Shown here piece by piece: positions 39,960 through 52,807 of a stretch of DNA of 64,000 nt. Position 1 is the first letter of the stretch. Each line of letters opens with the position of its first letter. This stretch comes from Effrenium voratum (lineage: Eukaryota; Sar; Dinophyceae; Suessiales; Symbiodiniaceae). The notes under the pieces are model-generated. The model had not been told where the DNA came from and searched no databases. It worked only from the letters and a program-made list of their open reading frames with translations. Location: the NCBI GenBank assembly GCA_963377175.1, contig CAUJNA010003783.1:251004-315003 (forward strand), in the 5' to 3' direction. A program made the translations under genes and the position numbers.

Positions 39960-42260
39960 GGAAGGTTTCGACCGATACGTGGTGACCTAGCTATGCGTCC
40001 CCCTGCCAAAGGAGCCATGACTTCGCCGGTCATCGACTTCATGAACCAACACAGCTGCCACTTTGTCAAGTACGCTAGTGTGCCCCTTCACACGGCTGAG
40101 TTTTAATTCTGCAGGTATGTCACCAGAACTGTTGTGCCGATCGTTTTTGACCTGGACACCTCCTAGGCCATGCCCGAAATGCGGCCTGCAGCTCGAATTG
40201 CGCACTTTATTTCGCTGATCCCTGGACGGTCCGTTGTTGAAAACATCGATTATGGTGAAGCCGCCGGCGTGGAATTCTTATTTTGCATGATTGCTGCTAG
40301 CCAAGAAGCTCGCTTCCGACCTTATGGGCTGAATACGGTAGCAGGGCCTTGCAAGCAGGGCCTTACAAGGTTCACCATCCGCCGTCGTATTTCCATGCTT
40401 CACAGGCTCAGCATGGACTGCCTCCGCCGACGCCTTGCTGGGATGGTTCCGCCTTCAGGTTTGGAGCGCCGAGGCAAGGGCAAAGGTTCTTCACGACCTC
40501 AGGACGGACTGGCGATGCAAGCAGATGAAGCAGCGGCTCGTTTCGCATCGGCCGCCGCTGTGTTGGCCCGCGGCCAAATACTCAGTATTGCTTCCCATCT
40601 TGTAGAGCTCCACTTGAGTTCATCCGGAGAAGCATCCTTAATCTCACAGAAGGTGATTGGGACTGACTTGGGCCGAGGACGTCAGCGAATGACCGCGGTA
40701 CGGTACCCCTTTGTTAGGACACCTGGCCCTGCTCTACACAATGCGCCTTTTTGAGCCGGCGCCACGTGTCAGGGTGACGCCTTCTGCTACAAAAAGCATA
40801 CTGAAGGTCAGATCGCTGCAATCCTGTGGGTACTTCCTGCCACGATCTGGAGATTGCGAGCACCCCGTTCTCACTGTCATAGGAAGGTGGAAGGTCTTCC
40901 CAACACCACTTTGATGTGTCACACAAGATGGTGCAGAAACTCCAGGCTTCCACGCCATTCCTATATGAAGGCAACGGCGTTGACTTTGAATTTCTGTATT
41001 GATTCTGACCTGGTTTGTGTCTATGACATGCAATCTTCGAACCAAACTGTGCAATTACAAATTTCCTTCTTGCACACTGGCGCTGGCTTCTTGTTGCACA
41101 CTGGGTTTTGCACCTGCGCATGGCATAGCACTCTGTCCGGTCAAAATGCACCCTGCGCTCGTAGCTATTTAAATTGCGGCGTAGTGCAATTTTGCCCGCG
41201 GCAATAGTTTCTGTGCCCCTATGCAGGCTCAGATTGACACGGATAGGTCCGCCTTCGCAGCTGCGGGGGGCGGGCACTACAAGAAGCGGCGAGGTCTTTT
41301 ATTTGGGGTCCCCAGTTTCGGGTTTTGGATTGATTGTTGCATTTAGACAGCTTTACCTGCTCGAATAACGTAGACATAGGGGTGCCAGGGGCAGGTCCGG
41401 CTCACAATATCAACTTGTTGCCACCAGGCTCCTCGGAGGGTGTGTCAGTTGTCGTCGGTTCCGACTTTGATGGCCCGCAGCAGTCCGTTTGCGATGGCCT
41501 CCAGGGAGCTCGCCTTGATAGCCCCGCCTCCTGTTCAGGGCTTTGATGGGCATGGGCTCAACCGCTGCGATCTGCAGTTCGGAGCCCTTTGTACCTTTAT
41601 CATTCTTAATCTGACTGTTTCGAGAAGGCGTGCGCGCTTCGCTTCGAGTTTGCTTTGCGTCTTGCCACATGTGCTCAAGTTCCTCAATCTCTTCCACCCC
41701 GCTCTGCAAATGCGTGGTTCTGGCTGGAAGCCTTCCCGAATCAAGAGGAATGCTTCGTGACGGTGGCACATTTCAGATTTGCGATTTTTGAGGCGACGTT
41801 TCATTGGCTTTTGCAACCAGCAGCTTGGTCAACAATGCCTGGAACGATTGTTCCTCCCGCACTGGATGTCTGACTTGGAACAAGGCGTGTCGCGACAGTT
41901 TTGCACCGACCTCCCGGCCTGTGTGATATTTTCTTTCATTGAAGGAGGGTTGGCAGCAAGGTCAGCTCTTTGTATCGCAATGGCCTGTATGTTTTTTGAA
42001 CAAAGCCTCCAACTTGTTGGGTTGCATATGTCACCTTAAGTGCTATTGGATCGTCGCATTTTAGCGTTAGGCCCAGAGCGCCCGGCGTCGCATCATGCGA
42101 GGAGAGAGCACAAACGGGAGGATTCCATGCACCAGCCAAGCCAACCTTTAAGCTGCAGCCAAGCACACATAGGTCCCGCGTTTTTTCGGCGAATGCTTCA
42201 GGGGCAACCGCAGCGTCAGCCGCTTCCTCCCTTGCAAATTAACTAGAACGGAACCACGTC
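39960..42260. other. Unexplained 2.3-kb block of different texture
   Basis: This block lacks the short hairpin repeats and runs found elsewhere, has balanced composition, and has long overlapping frames on both strands: + 40170-40754 (194 codons), - 40714-41277 (187 codons), - 41410-41769 with EEIEELEHMWQDAKQTRSEA. Reverse-strand pieces look like fragments of one protein separated by stops (for example LTKLLVAKANETSP before the 41769 frame). I recognise no reverse transcriptase, transposase or other domain. It may be a decayed retroelement or host gene. Confidence 0.35.
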
Positions 42261-44690
42261 GAAAGGAATTGCTGCAAAGGATGTCCCTCTCAAAATGATC
42301 GGTTTACGGAGCGTTGTCAATGTGTTTTTTCTGCAAGATTTCGATTTATTGTCAAGCCCGAGGCCTCCCAAAAGCTCTGAAGTTGATCAGGGACCGAGCA
42401 GCGCCAAAACCCCAACTCGCCTCATGGGGGTTATGACTCTAACACCCTGTCAAGTCAACCTACAATCATATTGTGTTTGTGTCGGAGTACCGTTTTACCG
42501 TGTCCCGTTGGTAGGTGATTTGGATTATTTCCTGGTTCTTGTTGAGGGTAAATCCGAAGTTTCCCCCGAACCTCCAAACCACCACACCTGGATGTGTAGA
42601 GCCCAGGCCCAAACATACCATGCCCACCGCGGAAAGTAGGCCACTGTACAAGTGTCTTTTGAACAAAACCTCATGGTGCTTCAAGCTTTGCTCAGCGCAT
42701 GGTGTTCCATAAAAAAGGCCACAAGAAGGTTCTGACCCTACATGGGGCCCATAGTCCCTTGCTAGGATGCACTGGTTTTTCTGGGCTCTGAGCAAGATGA
42801 AAAAAGAGGAATGGCCGAGTCATGAATTTTAACCGGGAACCCCCTGGAAAGTGGTTGGTGGACAGCAATCCCCACCTAAATGATGTCCACCAAAGGGTCC
42901 CTAATTCATTTCCATGTAGATTATCGTTGTGCCACTTCGTTGCAAGTTGTCAGGATTGGCTGGAGGATCTGGGGCTATCGCAGCTTGCAACACCGCAGGC
43001 TCGAATCGAGCTTCGAGTTTGGCCAGATTTTGCTTGCTGCTGCAATAGGGAATGACCGAGTCAGGGTGTTGGGAATAAAACTGCCAAATGGTTAGCAACC
43101 CTGGTTACAGGGGACTTATAAACAACGAGGCTTACCCCAGACCATCTAAGTAGAGGAAACCAAAAGGCGATGTTTTTTTGGGGGGCCATTCCCTCATTCC
43201 CTGAGCACCAGCAAGTTTACCTCGGTGTTCAAGTCTGGTAGGTCTCAAGTTTGGTTTGTGATCAGCTTGTGGGCACCGCGCACGGAAGGATTGGCGCACA
43301 ATGGGCTTGGCGGGCTGTTTGGTTTCCGAAAGAGAGCTGCTAGTCAAAGCATCATCCAGCCCCGGGGCCTGTCCAAACATGCTTGTGTGTATTCTCAAAC
43401 TATAGTTCCTGAGACTCTAGGTGCCTGTCATGCAACTTGAGCCAGCTTTGGTTTTCCCTTCAGGTTTGTTTGTCATGATTCTTTTGGTTGATCTCCCATT
43501 CTGGCCACGCACCACGCGTTGAGAAGATTTTGTGAGAAGATTCAGATCCCTGGATTCGGAACACTGGATTCACAGTGACCGAATTGAAGTTGCAAACTTG
43601 GTTGAAACGGCTGGTCTCAACAGGTCCGATTCTCGGGACGCCATATTTTCCTATGGGTGTTTCTGTGAGTTCCTGGCGTTAAACTTTTTGGGACCATCTT
43701 GCTGGTAAGCCACCAGTTCGGACTTTATTTTACTGATCCACTCGGGAAGTGAGAAATAGCGAATCCCGTTCTTGGATTTCCTATTAGGTTTCCCATTGAA
43801 ACCATCTGGCTGCGGGTCAAAAATAGGTACCCCAAATGGAACCCTGGTAAGCAAAAACATGGACTAAGACCTGGTGGATTAATTCTCCGAGCGCCGCAGT
43901 ACCCACGTGATAACCACGTGGTGGTCTACGCGGGGATGCCCGGCCCGCCGGCGACGCGAGGACGCGTGGCTGTAGACAGCTGGGACCCGTCTAAACGAAG
44001 TCGGCCTTGCCCGAGACCCTAGGGCCTTTCACCCCCCTAAGACCTTAAACAAAAAGAGGGCTTGGGCAGGGATTGGGTCGTTTTCAAGGGGAACAACAGG
44101 AGAACCAAGACCTTAAATAGTGAGGTTTTGGGTAGGCGCCCCTTTGTTTTCAAGCCTGCGTCAAGGGATTCCGATTTTAGTCATCTTCCTACAGCAAAGG
44201 CTTCAGATTGGGGGACCCTTAGTCAGCTTTCCCCCAATTGGTGGGATTGGTGGTTCGGATTTGGATTTGAATTGCTGGACCTCCTAACCTCCACACCACC
44301 AATCCAAACCACCAACTAGAGGGAACCTGACTTACGGTTGGTCGCCTTCTGGTTCCCTTTGAACCGACACCGAAACAGGGTCTGCAACTGGACATCTCGT
44401 CCGCCGCATCCGCGGGGAACTGCTAGGTGTCAGGTCACGGCCCTTCTGAATGTTGTTTCTGTGGCGTTTTGACCACAAACGACAACAGGGGTGTGTCTTT
44501 TTTTTGGAGTTGGTACCCTTTTTTTTTCTCGGTGGTTTTAAAGGGGCAACTAAAAGGAAAACCACCAATTTCAGGGCCCGTGGCGGCCTTTTCCACATTT
44601 GTTTCTGTACGCTCAACTGACCCAAGAGGTCGTTCTCTTTATGGGTTTGGAAAAAGCGAGTGAGAGGATTTGGGGAAGCCATGGTTCTGA
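42261..44690. other. Host non-coding DNA
   Basis: No gene recognised. 43070-43125 is a partial copy of the hairpin repeat at 32413-32520. Confidence 0.35.
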
Positions 44691-44694
44691 TAGC

Positions 44695-44695
44695 T

Positions 44696-44727
<32 letters not shown>

Positions 44728-44790
44728 CATATATATATATATATACACATGCATATATATATATATATACATATACATATACATAACATG
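44695..44790. repeat. AT/AC microsatellite
   Basis: (TA)n with interspersed CACATG, about 90 bp. Confidence 0.9.
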
Positions 44791-45131
44791 TGTATTGAGG
44801 TACCATGTCTGTTGGTTTAAGGGGGAATCAAAGGGAAAACGCCCCGAGCCTTTTGGGGAGATGGGTTCATTCCCAGTTCCCGGTACGTCAGACCTGATAG
44901 CTGCGTCAAGGGGATTTGAAGTGGATTTTGGATATGCAACAGCTGGGGTCTCCTCAAAACGAATTGTCTAGGGCTTGACTATGACACAGAATCTGAAGAT
45001 ATGCTTTGGCCCCGACCAGCCAGGCTTTCAGACCCCTACGAAGCCCCAGGCTCGCTTGTTCCATAACAAAAGGGCTGCACTCCATGTGGACTGCCAAGGA
45101 CGTGAGAGAATTGTTGGTCGCTTTCTGCAGC
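44791..45131. other. Host non-coding DNA
   Basis: No gene recognised. Confidence 0.35.
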
Positions 45132-45290
45132 TTGGATTGGCATACCGGGGATGGTCGCGAAATCCATTTCGCACCACCTAATTGGATCCCTGGAATGATT
45201 CGATTCCCCTGTGAATACCAAGAAACAATGGTCTCCGATGGGTTCAAAGTGGTGCATCGCAACCCTCCACAGTATCAAAGCTGCCTACAG
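45132..45290 (+). repeat. Dispersed repeat, family E copy 2
   Basis: Shares GAAATCCATTTCGCACCACC, CCTGGAATGATTCGATTCCC and CTGTGAATACCAAGAAACA with 35307-35435. Its ends are less clearly inverted. Confidence 0.6.
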
Positions 45291-45877
45291 CTGTTGCAAG
45301 GCGAGGGCGTCCACGGTGAGCCGTAGATGAATCTGGAGCCGGCGAGAGCGCGTTTTTTACCAAAACTTTCTGGGCGCATCCCCTAGCCGTGTTTCTCTTC
45401 CAGGCGACTTTCTGGAGGCTGCCCTGGGATTTTTCAAGGCCACAGAACCGCCACTTTGGAGGGTCAGACCCAAGTGAACCTCCACAATCCCTCTAGCTCC
45501 CTTTCCGGTAGGCGCAGTGCCCGGTGGCGGCGCAATGTGCAGGCGGCCAAAGTTGCACAAATGCCCGGGGCCGCAGGGAGTATGGCGGAGGTCGCTTGCT
45601 TCCTTCCACTTGTTTTTGTTTGTAGCGGTTTCCCTTTGAAATCAACTACAAAAACAACGAGTAGCATGGGCAGTTGGGGCCTGGGTACCCCTAGACGAGA
45701 ACATGTTTTTCTTTTTTGTTTGTGGGCTTCGTCAAACATCGTAGGAACAAGACGGCATGTTGAAACACCCTGTATCTCAGCTCCGTTTCCAGCCATGCGG
45801 ATCCTTGCACTTCAAGACCTTTTCTTTGGTGTAGATGACATATCCCACTAGGAGTCGATCTGTAAAGCAAGGGATCA
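45291..45877. other. Host non-coding DNA
   Basis: No gene recognised; frames on both strands overlap at 45456-45851. Confidence 0.35.
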
Positions 45878-46055
45878 ACGAACTGTCAGGAAGGGGAAGG
45901 GAAGCGGAAGTGGAAGGGAAGGGGACTCGAGGGGGAAGGAGAAAGGAAGGGGAGGTTGGGAGAGGGAGACGGAGGGAGAGGGATAGGGAGAGGGAGACGG
46001 AGGGAGAGGGGGAGGGAGGGAGAGGGAGAGGGAGGGAGAGGGAGTGGGAGGGACC
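45878..46055 (+). repeat. Purine-rich GGGAGA/GGAAGG array
   Basis: About 180 bp of imperfect GGGAGAGGGAG-type repeats; almost pure purine on the + strand, so triplex formation is possible. Confidence 0.85.
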
Positions 46056-47084
46056 GCTGCCGCAGAGCTACATTGTCATTTAATCAGTCAAGTTGCTTGG
46101 TTAGTTTTTGCGTTGTTTATTTGGTCGGTTCGTGAGGTAGTCAGTTTGTCAGTTTGTTAGTTCGTTGCCAGTGACAGTGAGCGACCGCTCGTGTGCTGTC
46201 GTGCGGCACTTCTGGCAGCAACCTCAAAAGCCGGTAGAAGGCTCGTTGTGTCTGAGGATCGATGATTCTTTGATACGGAGCTGTCAGTTTGTGTCAAAGC
46301 TGCGGTTCCCCGTTTCGCTTTTTGTGTTTGATGTGGACCACAAAGGGTTTGTCACGAAAGCACTGCTGGAGTTGTCCTTTGCTTAGCAATCCTGGGGTGT
46401 GGGGGTGGGGGTGGGCCAAAACTGCTGTGATTGTCTTGCCAAATCTTCATGCTAATACGGGATATAGGGTGTTTCTCAGCAGGCCTGATTGGACAATGTT
46501 GCGAATTTGGCCACGCAAGGTTGTGGGCTTGATTCCCCTCCGGTCACCGTCCACAATCAGTGCCTTTTGCTTGCTTGCTTTTCGTTCCCCTTTTGTTCCC
46601 CCCTCGCTCAAATTCTTATTCTGCTGGATGTGCATCAATGGAATGCCCGGCTTTTGAAAGGAACATCGTACTGCGCCCATGGTTTTGACGGTTTTTTGGC
46701 GTCAAAGCCAGAAGATGGGGTTTGCTCTCCTTTAACCTCCCTCTGGATGGGGGCGTGACTTTGATCATTGTAAAATCATGGGGCCAGTCGTAATTGTAGT
46801 GAGTAACCCCCAGTTCGCCACATGGAGCCGTAATGGTCAACCCACTTCCTCAACTTCCTCGGCCATCTCCAGTGCTAGCAGCATCCATTGGGTAGCTCGC
46901 AGTTGGTGTAGATTGGTGGTTTTTCGGGACTTGAGCCCTGGCTCTTGAGGGTAAATCGGAAGCCACAAGAAACCTCCACACCTCCAAGGCAATCCAAACA
47001 GCCATTTTTTTTTGGGGGGGGGGGGCGGGAAAGCTGACGTTCGGACCAATTTCCGTACCGGGCTGTTCAAATGTAATCCTCAAT
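46056..47084. other. Host non-coding DNA
   Basis: No gene recognised. GTCAGTTTGTTAGTT-type short repeats at 46085-46165; T and G runs at about 47007-47028. Confidence 0.35.
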
Positions 47085-47465
47085 CCTTGGGTCATGCAAG
47101 TGGTCCCCTTTGTCGTGGCTTCCCTATATTTGGGAACATCGGAGTGGCCAAGCCGGGCCCCAAAACTGATCCCAGCCCACAAGGGATCCAGCTTCGGGCT
47201 CCAACAAATCCCGCGACCCGCTCGGGGTCCCCTTTGTCGTGGCTTCCCCATAGGGCCTTGGAGGAAAATCGGCTCGCCAAACCAAAAATGTTCCCAGCCC
47301 ACAGAAGAGACCCAGCGGGGCTCAGACAAATCCCGCGACCCTACCTTGGGTTACACAACAATTCCCTTTGTCATGGCCCTATATTTTGGGAAAATCGGCT
47401 TGGCCAAGCCAAGCCCAAAAAACTTCCCAGCCAGAAGGGACCCCAAAATCCCGCAGCGACCCACA
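47085..47465 (+). repeat. Three diverged tandem units of about 125 bp
   Basis: Each unit holds CCCTTTGTC(G/A)TGGC, a CGG...GCCAAGCC segment, TCCCAGCC and AAATCCCGCGACCC. Units begin at about 47102, 47228 and 47362. Confidence 0.7.
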
Positions 47466-47600
47466 CCTCCGAGGAGCTCAATACCGGCCTCTTCTGCAAC
47501 TATTGCCAGTGGGGCGCGGCCTCCCAAAGGAAATCTTGACAGACGAGCTGCGGGAGATGGAGTCCGAGTTTGCGTATGGGTTCTTGACATCAAATAATGC
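47460..47600 (+). CDS. Candidate host exon 7
   Basis: Reading + : TSEELNTGLFCNYCQWGAAS, then in a different phase TDELREMESEFAYGFLTSNN. The first has a CxxC; the two pieces may be separate exons or one exon with an indel. GC third-position use is strong in both. Confidence 0.3.
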
Positions 47601-48686
47601 CCGCCAAACTCGTGACTCGCGCGAGACGCGAAGACTTGAGTGAGGCTTTTTGGCACCTGTTGAGACGACCCGTTTTTTTTGGAGGAAACATGTTGTCTGG
47701 GTGTCCTCCTTGTACGAAACGGTCAAGAAAGGTGGACAACAGGACCATCCTGCTCTTGTTGCGTGTGCAAGCAACTTGTGCTTGCCAAGGGGTTTTTCAA
47801 CCTCACCTATGTGGGTTCCTTTTATACATTGTTAAAACAACAATACTGGTGTACATGTGAAAAGCCGCACTTGTTGTGGTCTCCACGGCACAGCGTGAGC
47901 AGTACCGGTGGTACCTGGGGGGACTTGAAGAGGTTTAGTCAAAACCTTGAGCAGTCTATGGCTTATTTGGGAACCATGGGGGACGCACCAAATTCCCCAG
48001 GGGAATCGCCAAATGTCCCGTTTCTGAAGGATTACTCAATGCGCTTTCTATGCCCGGTTGATTCCTCTATGTATTTCTTATGCACTTCCCCTTGGTTTCT
48101 ATGAATTTTCCATTCACTTTTTGAACAGTGCATAAACAGTGCATCAAACATGCGTAGATAGTTCATTGAAAACAAACATAGAAGAATCATTAAGTTTCAC
48201 TGCGGAGCACAAATGCTGCAAGAGGCAAAGAAAATAACAGGGATTGGAGTTTGGAGGCTACTCTGTAGTACTTGCATGAGCTCAAGATACCACCCAGGCC
48301 ACAGGATATCAATATGATGTGGATATCAATATGACGGCGACGTGGATCTAAAGTGGGAATCCCGGAGGACAAGATTGGAGCAAACGCCAGCTCTACGACA
48401 TGCGATTACCCGCGAAGAGGCCTCAACCCACAACTCTGCTTTGCAATATTTTTTTTGGATGGTATAGGTGGCGCTTTCTGGTTGCCAAGTCGGCTATGTG
48501 AAGGGAACAGACGAGCCCAAGAGATGGGTGACCCCTTCCATATAAAAATAAAAATAAAAAAATCCCTCCGTTGCTCCCGGGCCTCAGGGCTCCAAGGGCT
48601 CCAAGTCGCAGCACCTAACCATGAGAAGAAACCCATTACCCAAGAAAGCGCTCCCAGCGTTTCTGTGCGTCTTGATGTGGTCCGTC
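47601..48686. other. Host non-coding DNA
   Basis: No gene recognised. Confidence 0.35.
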
Positions 48687-48780
48687 AGAGTCTTTCACGA
48701 CCCCTAAGGAAAAGGGTCATAGCCCCTTCATTTTGGGCAACGGCCAACCATTTTTCGAGGGTCAGAAGGAGACTCCAAGT
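48687..48780 (+). repeat. MITE-like hairpin repeat, family A copy 6
   Basis: CAGAGTCTTTCACGACCCCT ... AGGGTCAGAAGGAGACTCCAA, internal GACCCC/GGGTCA as in other copies. Confidence 0.65.
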
Positions 48781-50689
48781 TGTGATTTACTCCCCTCTCC
48801 AGGTAGACTCCAGGTCATGGAGACTCCGGGTCCGCATCGGGAAAGAAAAGAGAAAGCAAAACGGGCTCGTCGGGCGCTCGCCCAAATTCCTGACCCGAGG
48901 CACTGTGAGGGACTGGGTCTTCCCGGCCAGACGCCGAGGCCTAAGATCGAAACCGGGCACCGGTGGAATCTAAAGCCGGCCGGCTCCTTAGGTTTGCATA
49001 GTCCAAACGGAAGATCCATGTCGAACTAACATGGTTGGGCACTTGTACAGCCCGAGCGGAAGATACTCATGTTGAAATTACGTAGTTAAACACTTATACG
49101 ACCCAAACAGAAGAGACCCATGTTGAAATCACGTAGTTCTTGGGTAGGGGTCGGATTCCGACCCGGAATTCTGTCGCCAAGGTACGTGCGATTACTGCTC
49201 GAGCGCTGTGGTTTTGCGTGGACCCCGGCCCGGGAACGGTGCAAGGGAACCTCGGTGTGCAGCAGCACCAAGTTGGTTGGTGTTGCTTTTGGCTTCCTGT
49301 CAAAGCCACAAAAAAGGGATACTCTTACGAAAAGACACCCATGTGGGCTTGTTTCAGAGGACCCCCGCAAATGGCTTTTTGGTTTCCCTTTTACATATCC
49401 AAAAACGAGTATTCCAAAAAAAAGACACTTTTGTCTTCCTTTTTTATTTGGTCGTTTTTTTTTTCCATAGTTGCAACTGGGAAGTTGATGGGTTGCAAGA
49501 GGTTACGCCCCGCACGGAAAGGAGTACCAATGCGGCTTCCCTTTGGTTTCCCAGTTGCTTTACCTTCCACATACATTGAAGTGTCATGATCAAATACCAA
49601 CTCTAAAGACGGAAGCTTTGGAACGAAATGGAACTCAGATGGAACTATATGGAATTAAACATCCTAGGGTAAGAATGGTATTGGAAAAGGGCAACCAATT
49701 CCATGCTTCCATTCGCTTAAGAATCTTTTTGATTTCCCCCCTTTGGTTGTAAAGGGAATCTATCACTGCTGGACATATGATTTTACTTTTTCCAGGGGTG
49801 GCATATCCGGATTTTTTGGAGACCTTTTCATCCTGCTTGCCCTAAGGTTCAACCGATTCCCATTAAAAACTTTGACCTTGGGACCATATTTGGATGACCA
49901 TCCTCGGGAAAGAATGGTGGTGAAATACACTCCCAATCCTCAAGTTTTTATCGCTGCTCACGCCCAGGCGTTTTTTTTCCGCTTCCACGGATCCCAGCGC
50001 GGCGGGTTTTTCGGCTTCCTCGTTTTTTTTTCGGACTGGGAGGTTGGTCGCTGGAGTCATTTTTCGGGCTGAGGGACCAGAAGCAAGCCGACGTTGCCAT
50101 GCGCCCTGGGTACATCGGATGTCACCACTTGACTGCCCTTGACTTCAAGGCAGCCAGATGTGGCCCATTGTTGGCCCTTCCAGGCAGCCAGATGTGGCCA
50201 TTTTCGGTAAATGCTCAGACTTCCTGAGTTCCTGGATCTTGAGAAGACGATTTGAGTGGAGAAGTGCCGGCGTTGGTTTACTGATCCAGTCTACCCTCGC
50301 GAATTGAAACCCAAGAGAACACCGTTTCTGCATGTCATTGCAAGCACACCTACTAAACTGAGCTTACTATGATCAAGGTCCCTTTTACTTGTGGATGTCT
50401 TGCTTCAGTGGATGTGTGTTGCACGTTGTTTTTTTGCAGATCTCTAGAGGAGACTCGTTTCCAAATTACATCAAATTACCATGCGCACGCGTAGTGTCAC
50501 CCCATACTCACCCCACAGCTCACATGTCACCTACGTACTTGTGGTCTCTTTTCAACTGGGACCCGGAGACCCCAAGAGGTCTTGCAAAAACAAATCGATT
50601 CCTCACATCTTGACCCATCGATTCACATGTTGACCCATCGAATTAGATTAGGGCGGCCTTTTGGACATGATGATTTGTGGTGATCAGGG
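48781..50689. other. Host non-coding DNA
   Basis: No gene recognised. Three imperfect copies of a TTGGGCACTTGTACAGCCC.. segment at 49033-49140 (unit about 45 bp, each with CATGTTGAAAT/CATGTCGAACT); and a copy of the ATCACTGCTGGA repeat at 49753-49808. Confidence 0.35.
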
Positions 50690-50785
50690 GCTATTTGGCA
50701 GCAGCGAGTCGCAGCTGAGGTGGATCAAGCTGATTGCCAGCGTCCCAGAGATGCGAGATGTGCGATGCTCGCTTTGCAAGCTTCA
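50690..50785 (+). CDS. Candidate host exon 8
   Basis: The + frame reads SSESQLRWIKLIASVPEMRD then VRCSLCKL, with a CxxC and good codon bias. It runs into a T-rich, G-run repeat. Confidence 0.3.
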
Positions 50786-50789
50786 CTGT

Positions 50790-50910
50790 TCTTGGCAAGT
50801 TGTGTTTGTCGTTTTTTGCTTTTTGGGTTCTGTTCATTTTTGCTGGAGGGGGGGGGGGGGGGCTGCAAAAAAGACACGTTGTTTTTTGTGCTACCATACC
50901 AAGAGTTGTA
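50790..50910 (+). repeat. T-rich/G-run repeat, copy 1
   Basis: TTTGTCGTTTTTTGC, a 16-base G run, then CTACCATACCAAG. The same order recurs at about 54005-54105. Confidence 0.55.
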
Positions 50911-51402
50911 GACTTTGGCGAGTGTTGAGACCTACCGAAATTTGCTGCCGCTCAGGCAGAACCGCGAGTGACTGCCATCGCTTCAGACCTTGTCTTGGCT
51001 CCTTCAGCCTTTTAAGTCGTGAGTTGAAGGGTAACCAAGCGGAAAGCCATGGTTTTGGGGTCTATCTTAAGACACACCCATCCATGTGTTGTGACAAATG
51101 CACCATGGTCATCCATGGTCAGCACTACAACCGTTACTTGGGGTTGCTATCATGCACCGCCCTAGTAGCCTTGACTGACACTTTGGCCCACCTTTTGAGA
51201 GTTTCGACCGTGGCACATGAAGCCGGCAAGGCCATGTCAAGAGCTTGCTCCAAATGGACTGAGTTCCTGGCTTGTGTCGCATGGACCGCCATCATGGCTG
51301 GTTTCTTTTTGGGTTCCCTCGTAGAAGCCGCTCAAAAGGGTCGCCCCGCCGCCCGCCAAACCAAGGCATTCAGTTTGAGGGACATCAAACAACCCCAAGA
51401 AC
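50911..51402. other. Host DNA, open + frame without domain
   Basis: A + frame of 248 codons covers 50661-51407 but crosses repeats. Its later part (CMRTACSK-like, TEFLACVAWTAIMAGFFLGS) has a hydrophobic segment. No family recognised; it may be chance. Confidence 0.25.
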
Positions 51403-51521
51403 CATAGGTGTCCTTTTTGGTTGTTTTGGTAGAAAAATAGATGGCGATTCCTGGTTTACCTGGTGGTTTTGTTCCATCTACTAGGGAAACCCATCTATTT
51501 GCCCTTTTCAGGACGCCTATG
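51403..51521 (+). repeat. MITE-like hairpin repeat, family B copy 3
   Basis: CATAGGTGTCCTTTTTGG ... GGACGCCTATG; interior ATAGATGGCGATTCCTGG / GGAAACCCATCTATTTGCCC gives a second inverted pair. Confidence 0.75.
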
Positions 51522-52807
51522 CCAAGGACCCCCCTCCCCAGCAGCCACCCCAGCAGCCTTTGGGCCATCCCCCCCCCTTCTTAGCGGAGGCTGTGCTCTC
51601 CTTCTTGCTGGTGCTGATTGCTGGCTTGGCCAACGAGGCGTCGCCGGATGGAATTGGATGCTGCGGCTACTCCAGCCACATGAAATCAGCCAGGTCTTGC
51701 TTTTGCTCTTGTCCTTCAAACCGAAGCTGGGATCTCCAACATGATGTCATAGGTTAAGGTTGACTCCATATGAACCAGAGCCTGAGAGAACGTCTCTGAG
51801 GGTCTCTGGGGTTTGGGGCGGCTTTCAAAGGTTCAAAAGAGGGGTTCCAGGGATATCGCCTGGGACAGAATTGGGCCGACCAAAAAGGGGGTGAGGGGGT
51901 TGGGTTTTAAGGGAAGCCAACAGGAAACAGCACCATTCTGTTGCGAGGGGGTGCCTAAAAAAGGACCCAACCATACAAGCTTCGGATTCTGAAAAAACAA
52001 GTGCGTCAACCACAAATATGTTTGTGTGAAGGAACCGTGTCGGGTTTGAGGGTTCCTCTGCTGTGCATGGTCTGAATAAATTCGAAGTTATTGAAGCAGT
52101 GCTTGGTTGTCGAAAGCATCTTGGATAAGCCTTGAAACAATTGAAGCATCGGGATGCCACAGAGTCCAACAAACATCAACCAGGGGTCTATAAATCAAGG
52201 GATTCCCCATTACGCATGTCACGAATCGAATGCGTTACGCGAGCGTTGCTGTTTGATCCCAGGTGCTTGCAACTAGCTTGACAAGCCTCGTGCACTGGGT
52301 GTGTCTTAAAGGAGATGCCTTTTGGCATGGCTGTGTGCGAGGGAAACGGTTTATGCCTCATTTTTCTCTAAATCTTGACGTACCCGAACCATGAAACGCA
52401 TAGGAGCCTCTCAGGGCAGAACAGTTTGTCCGTGGATGGCATTTGAACAATAAGGTCAAGTTGAAAGGTAATATGAACCCCGGATGATAGGTAATTAGGG
52501 TTCTGGCTGATTACTAGGGGGAGTGTCCCCTTTTAGTGGGAAGCCGGATCACTCTTGGAGGAACACGCCAGCTCTTAACAGGACGGGTTTATTAATCCGG
52601 GGTCAACATGATTAGTGCGGGCGCTGCTATGACAAGCCCCGCTCAGCCATGCCAAAAGTGAGCTTAAAGGGCTAGCCTGGACAAGGAAAGCCCGAACTAC
52701 TTGAACAAATTTCCGTTTGTGAGCTTTAGGATTATGTCTTACAGATTTTGCTTCGCCGACCGGACAACCCGGGATCTCCAAAAACGGTCATTGTTTCAGG
52801 GCACCCT
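51522..52807. other. Host non-coding DNA
   Basis: No gene recognised. 52470-52612 (ATGAACCCCGGATGAT ... ATTAATCCGGGGTCAACAT) may be a diverged family D repeat. Confidence 0.35.

Noticed and set aside
50661..51407. 248-aa host protein on the + strand
   Set aside because: The frame runs through a T-rich/G-run repeat and has uneven codon use; only the first 40 codons look coding-like.
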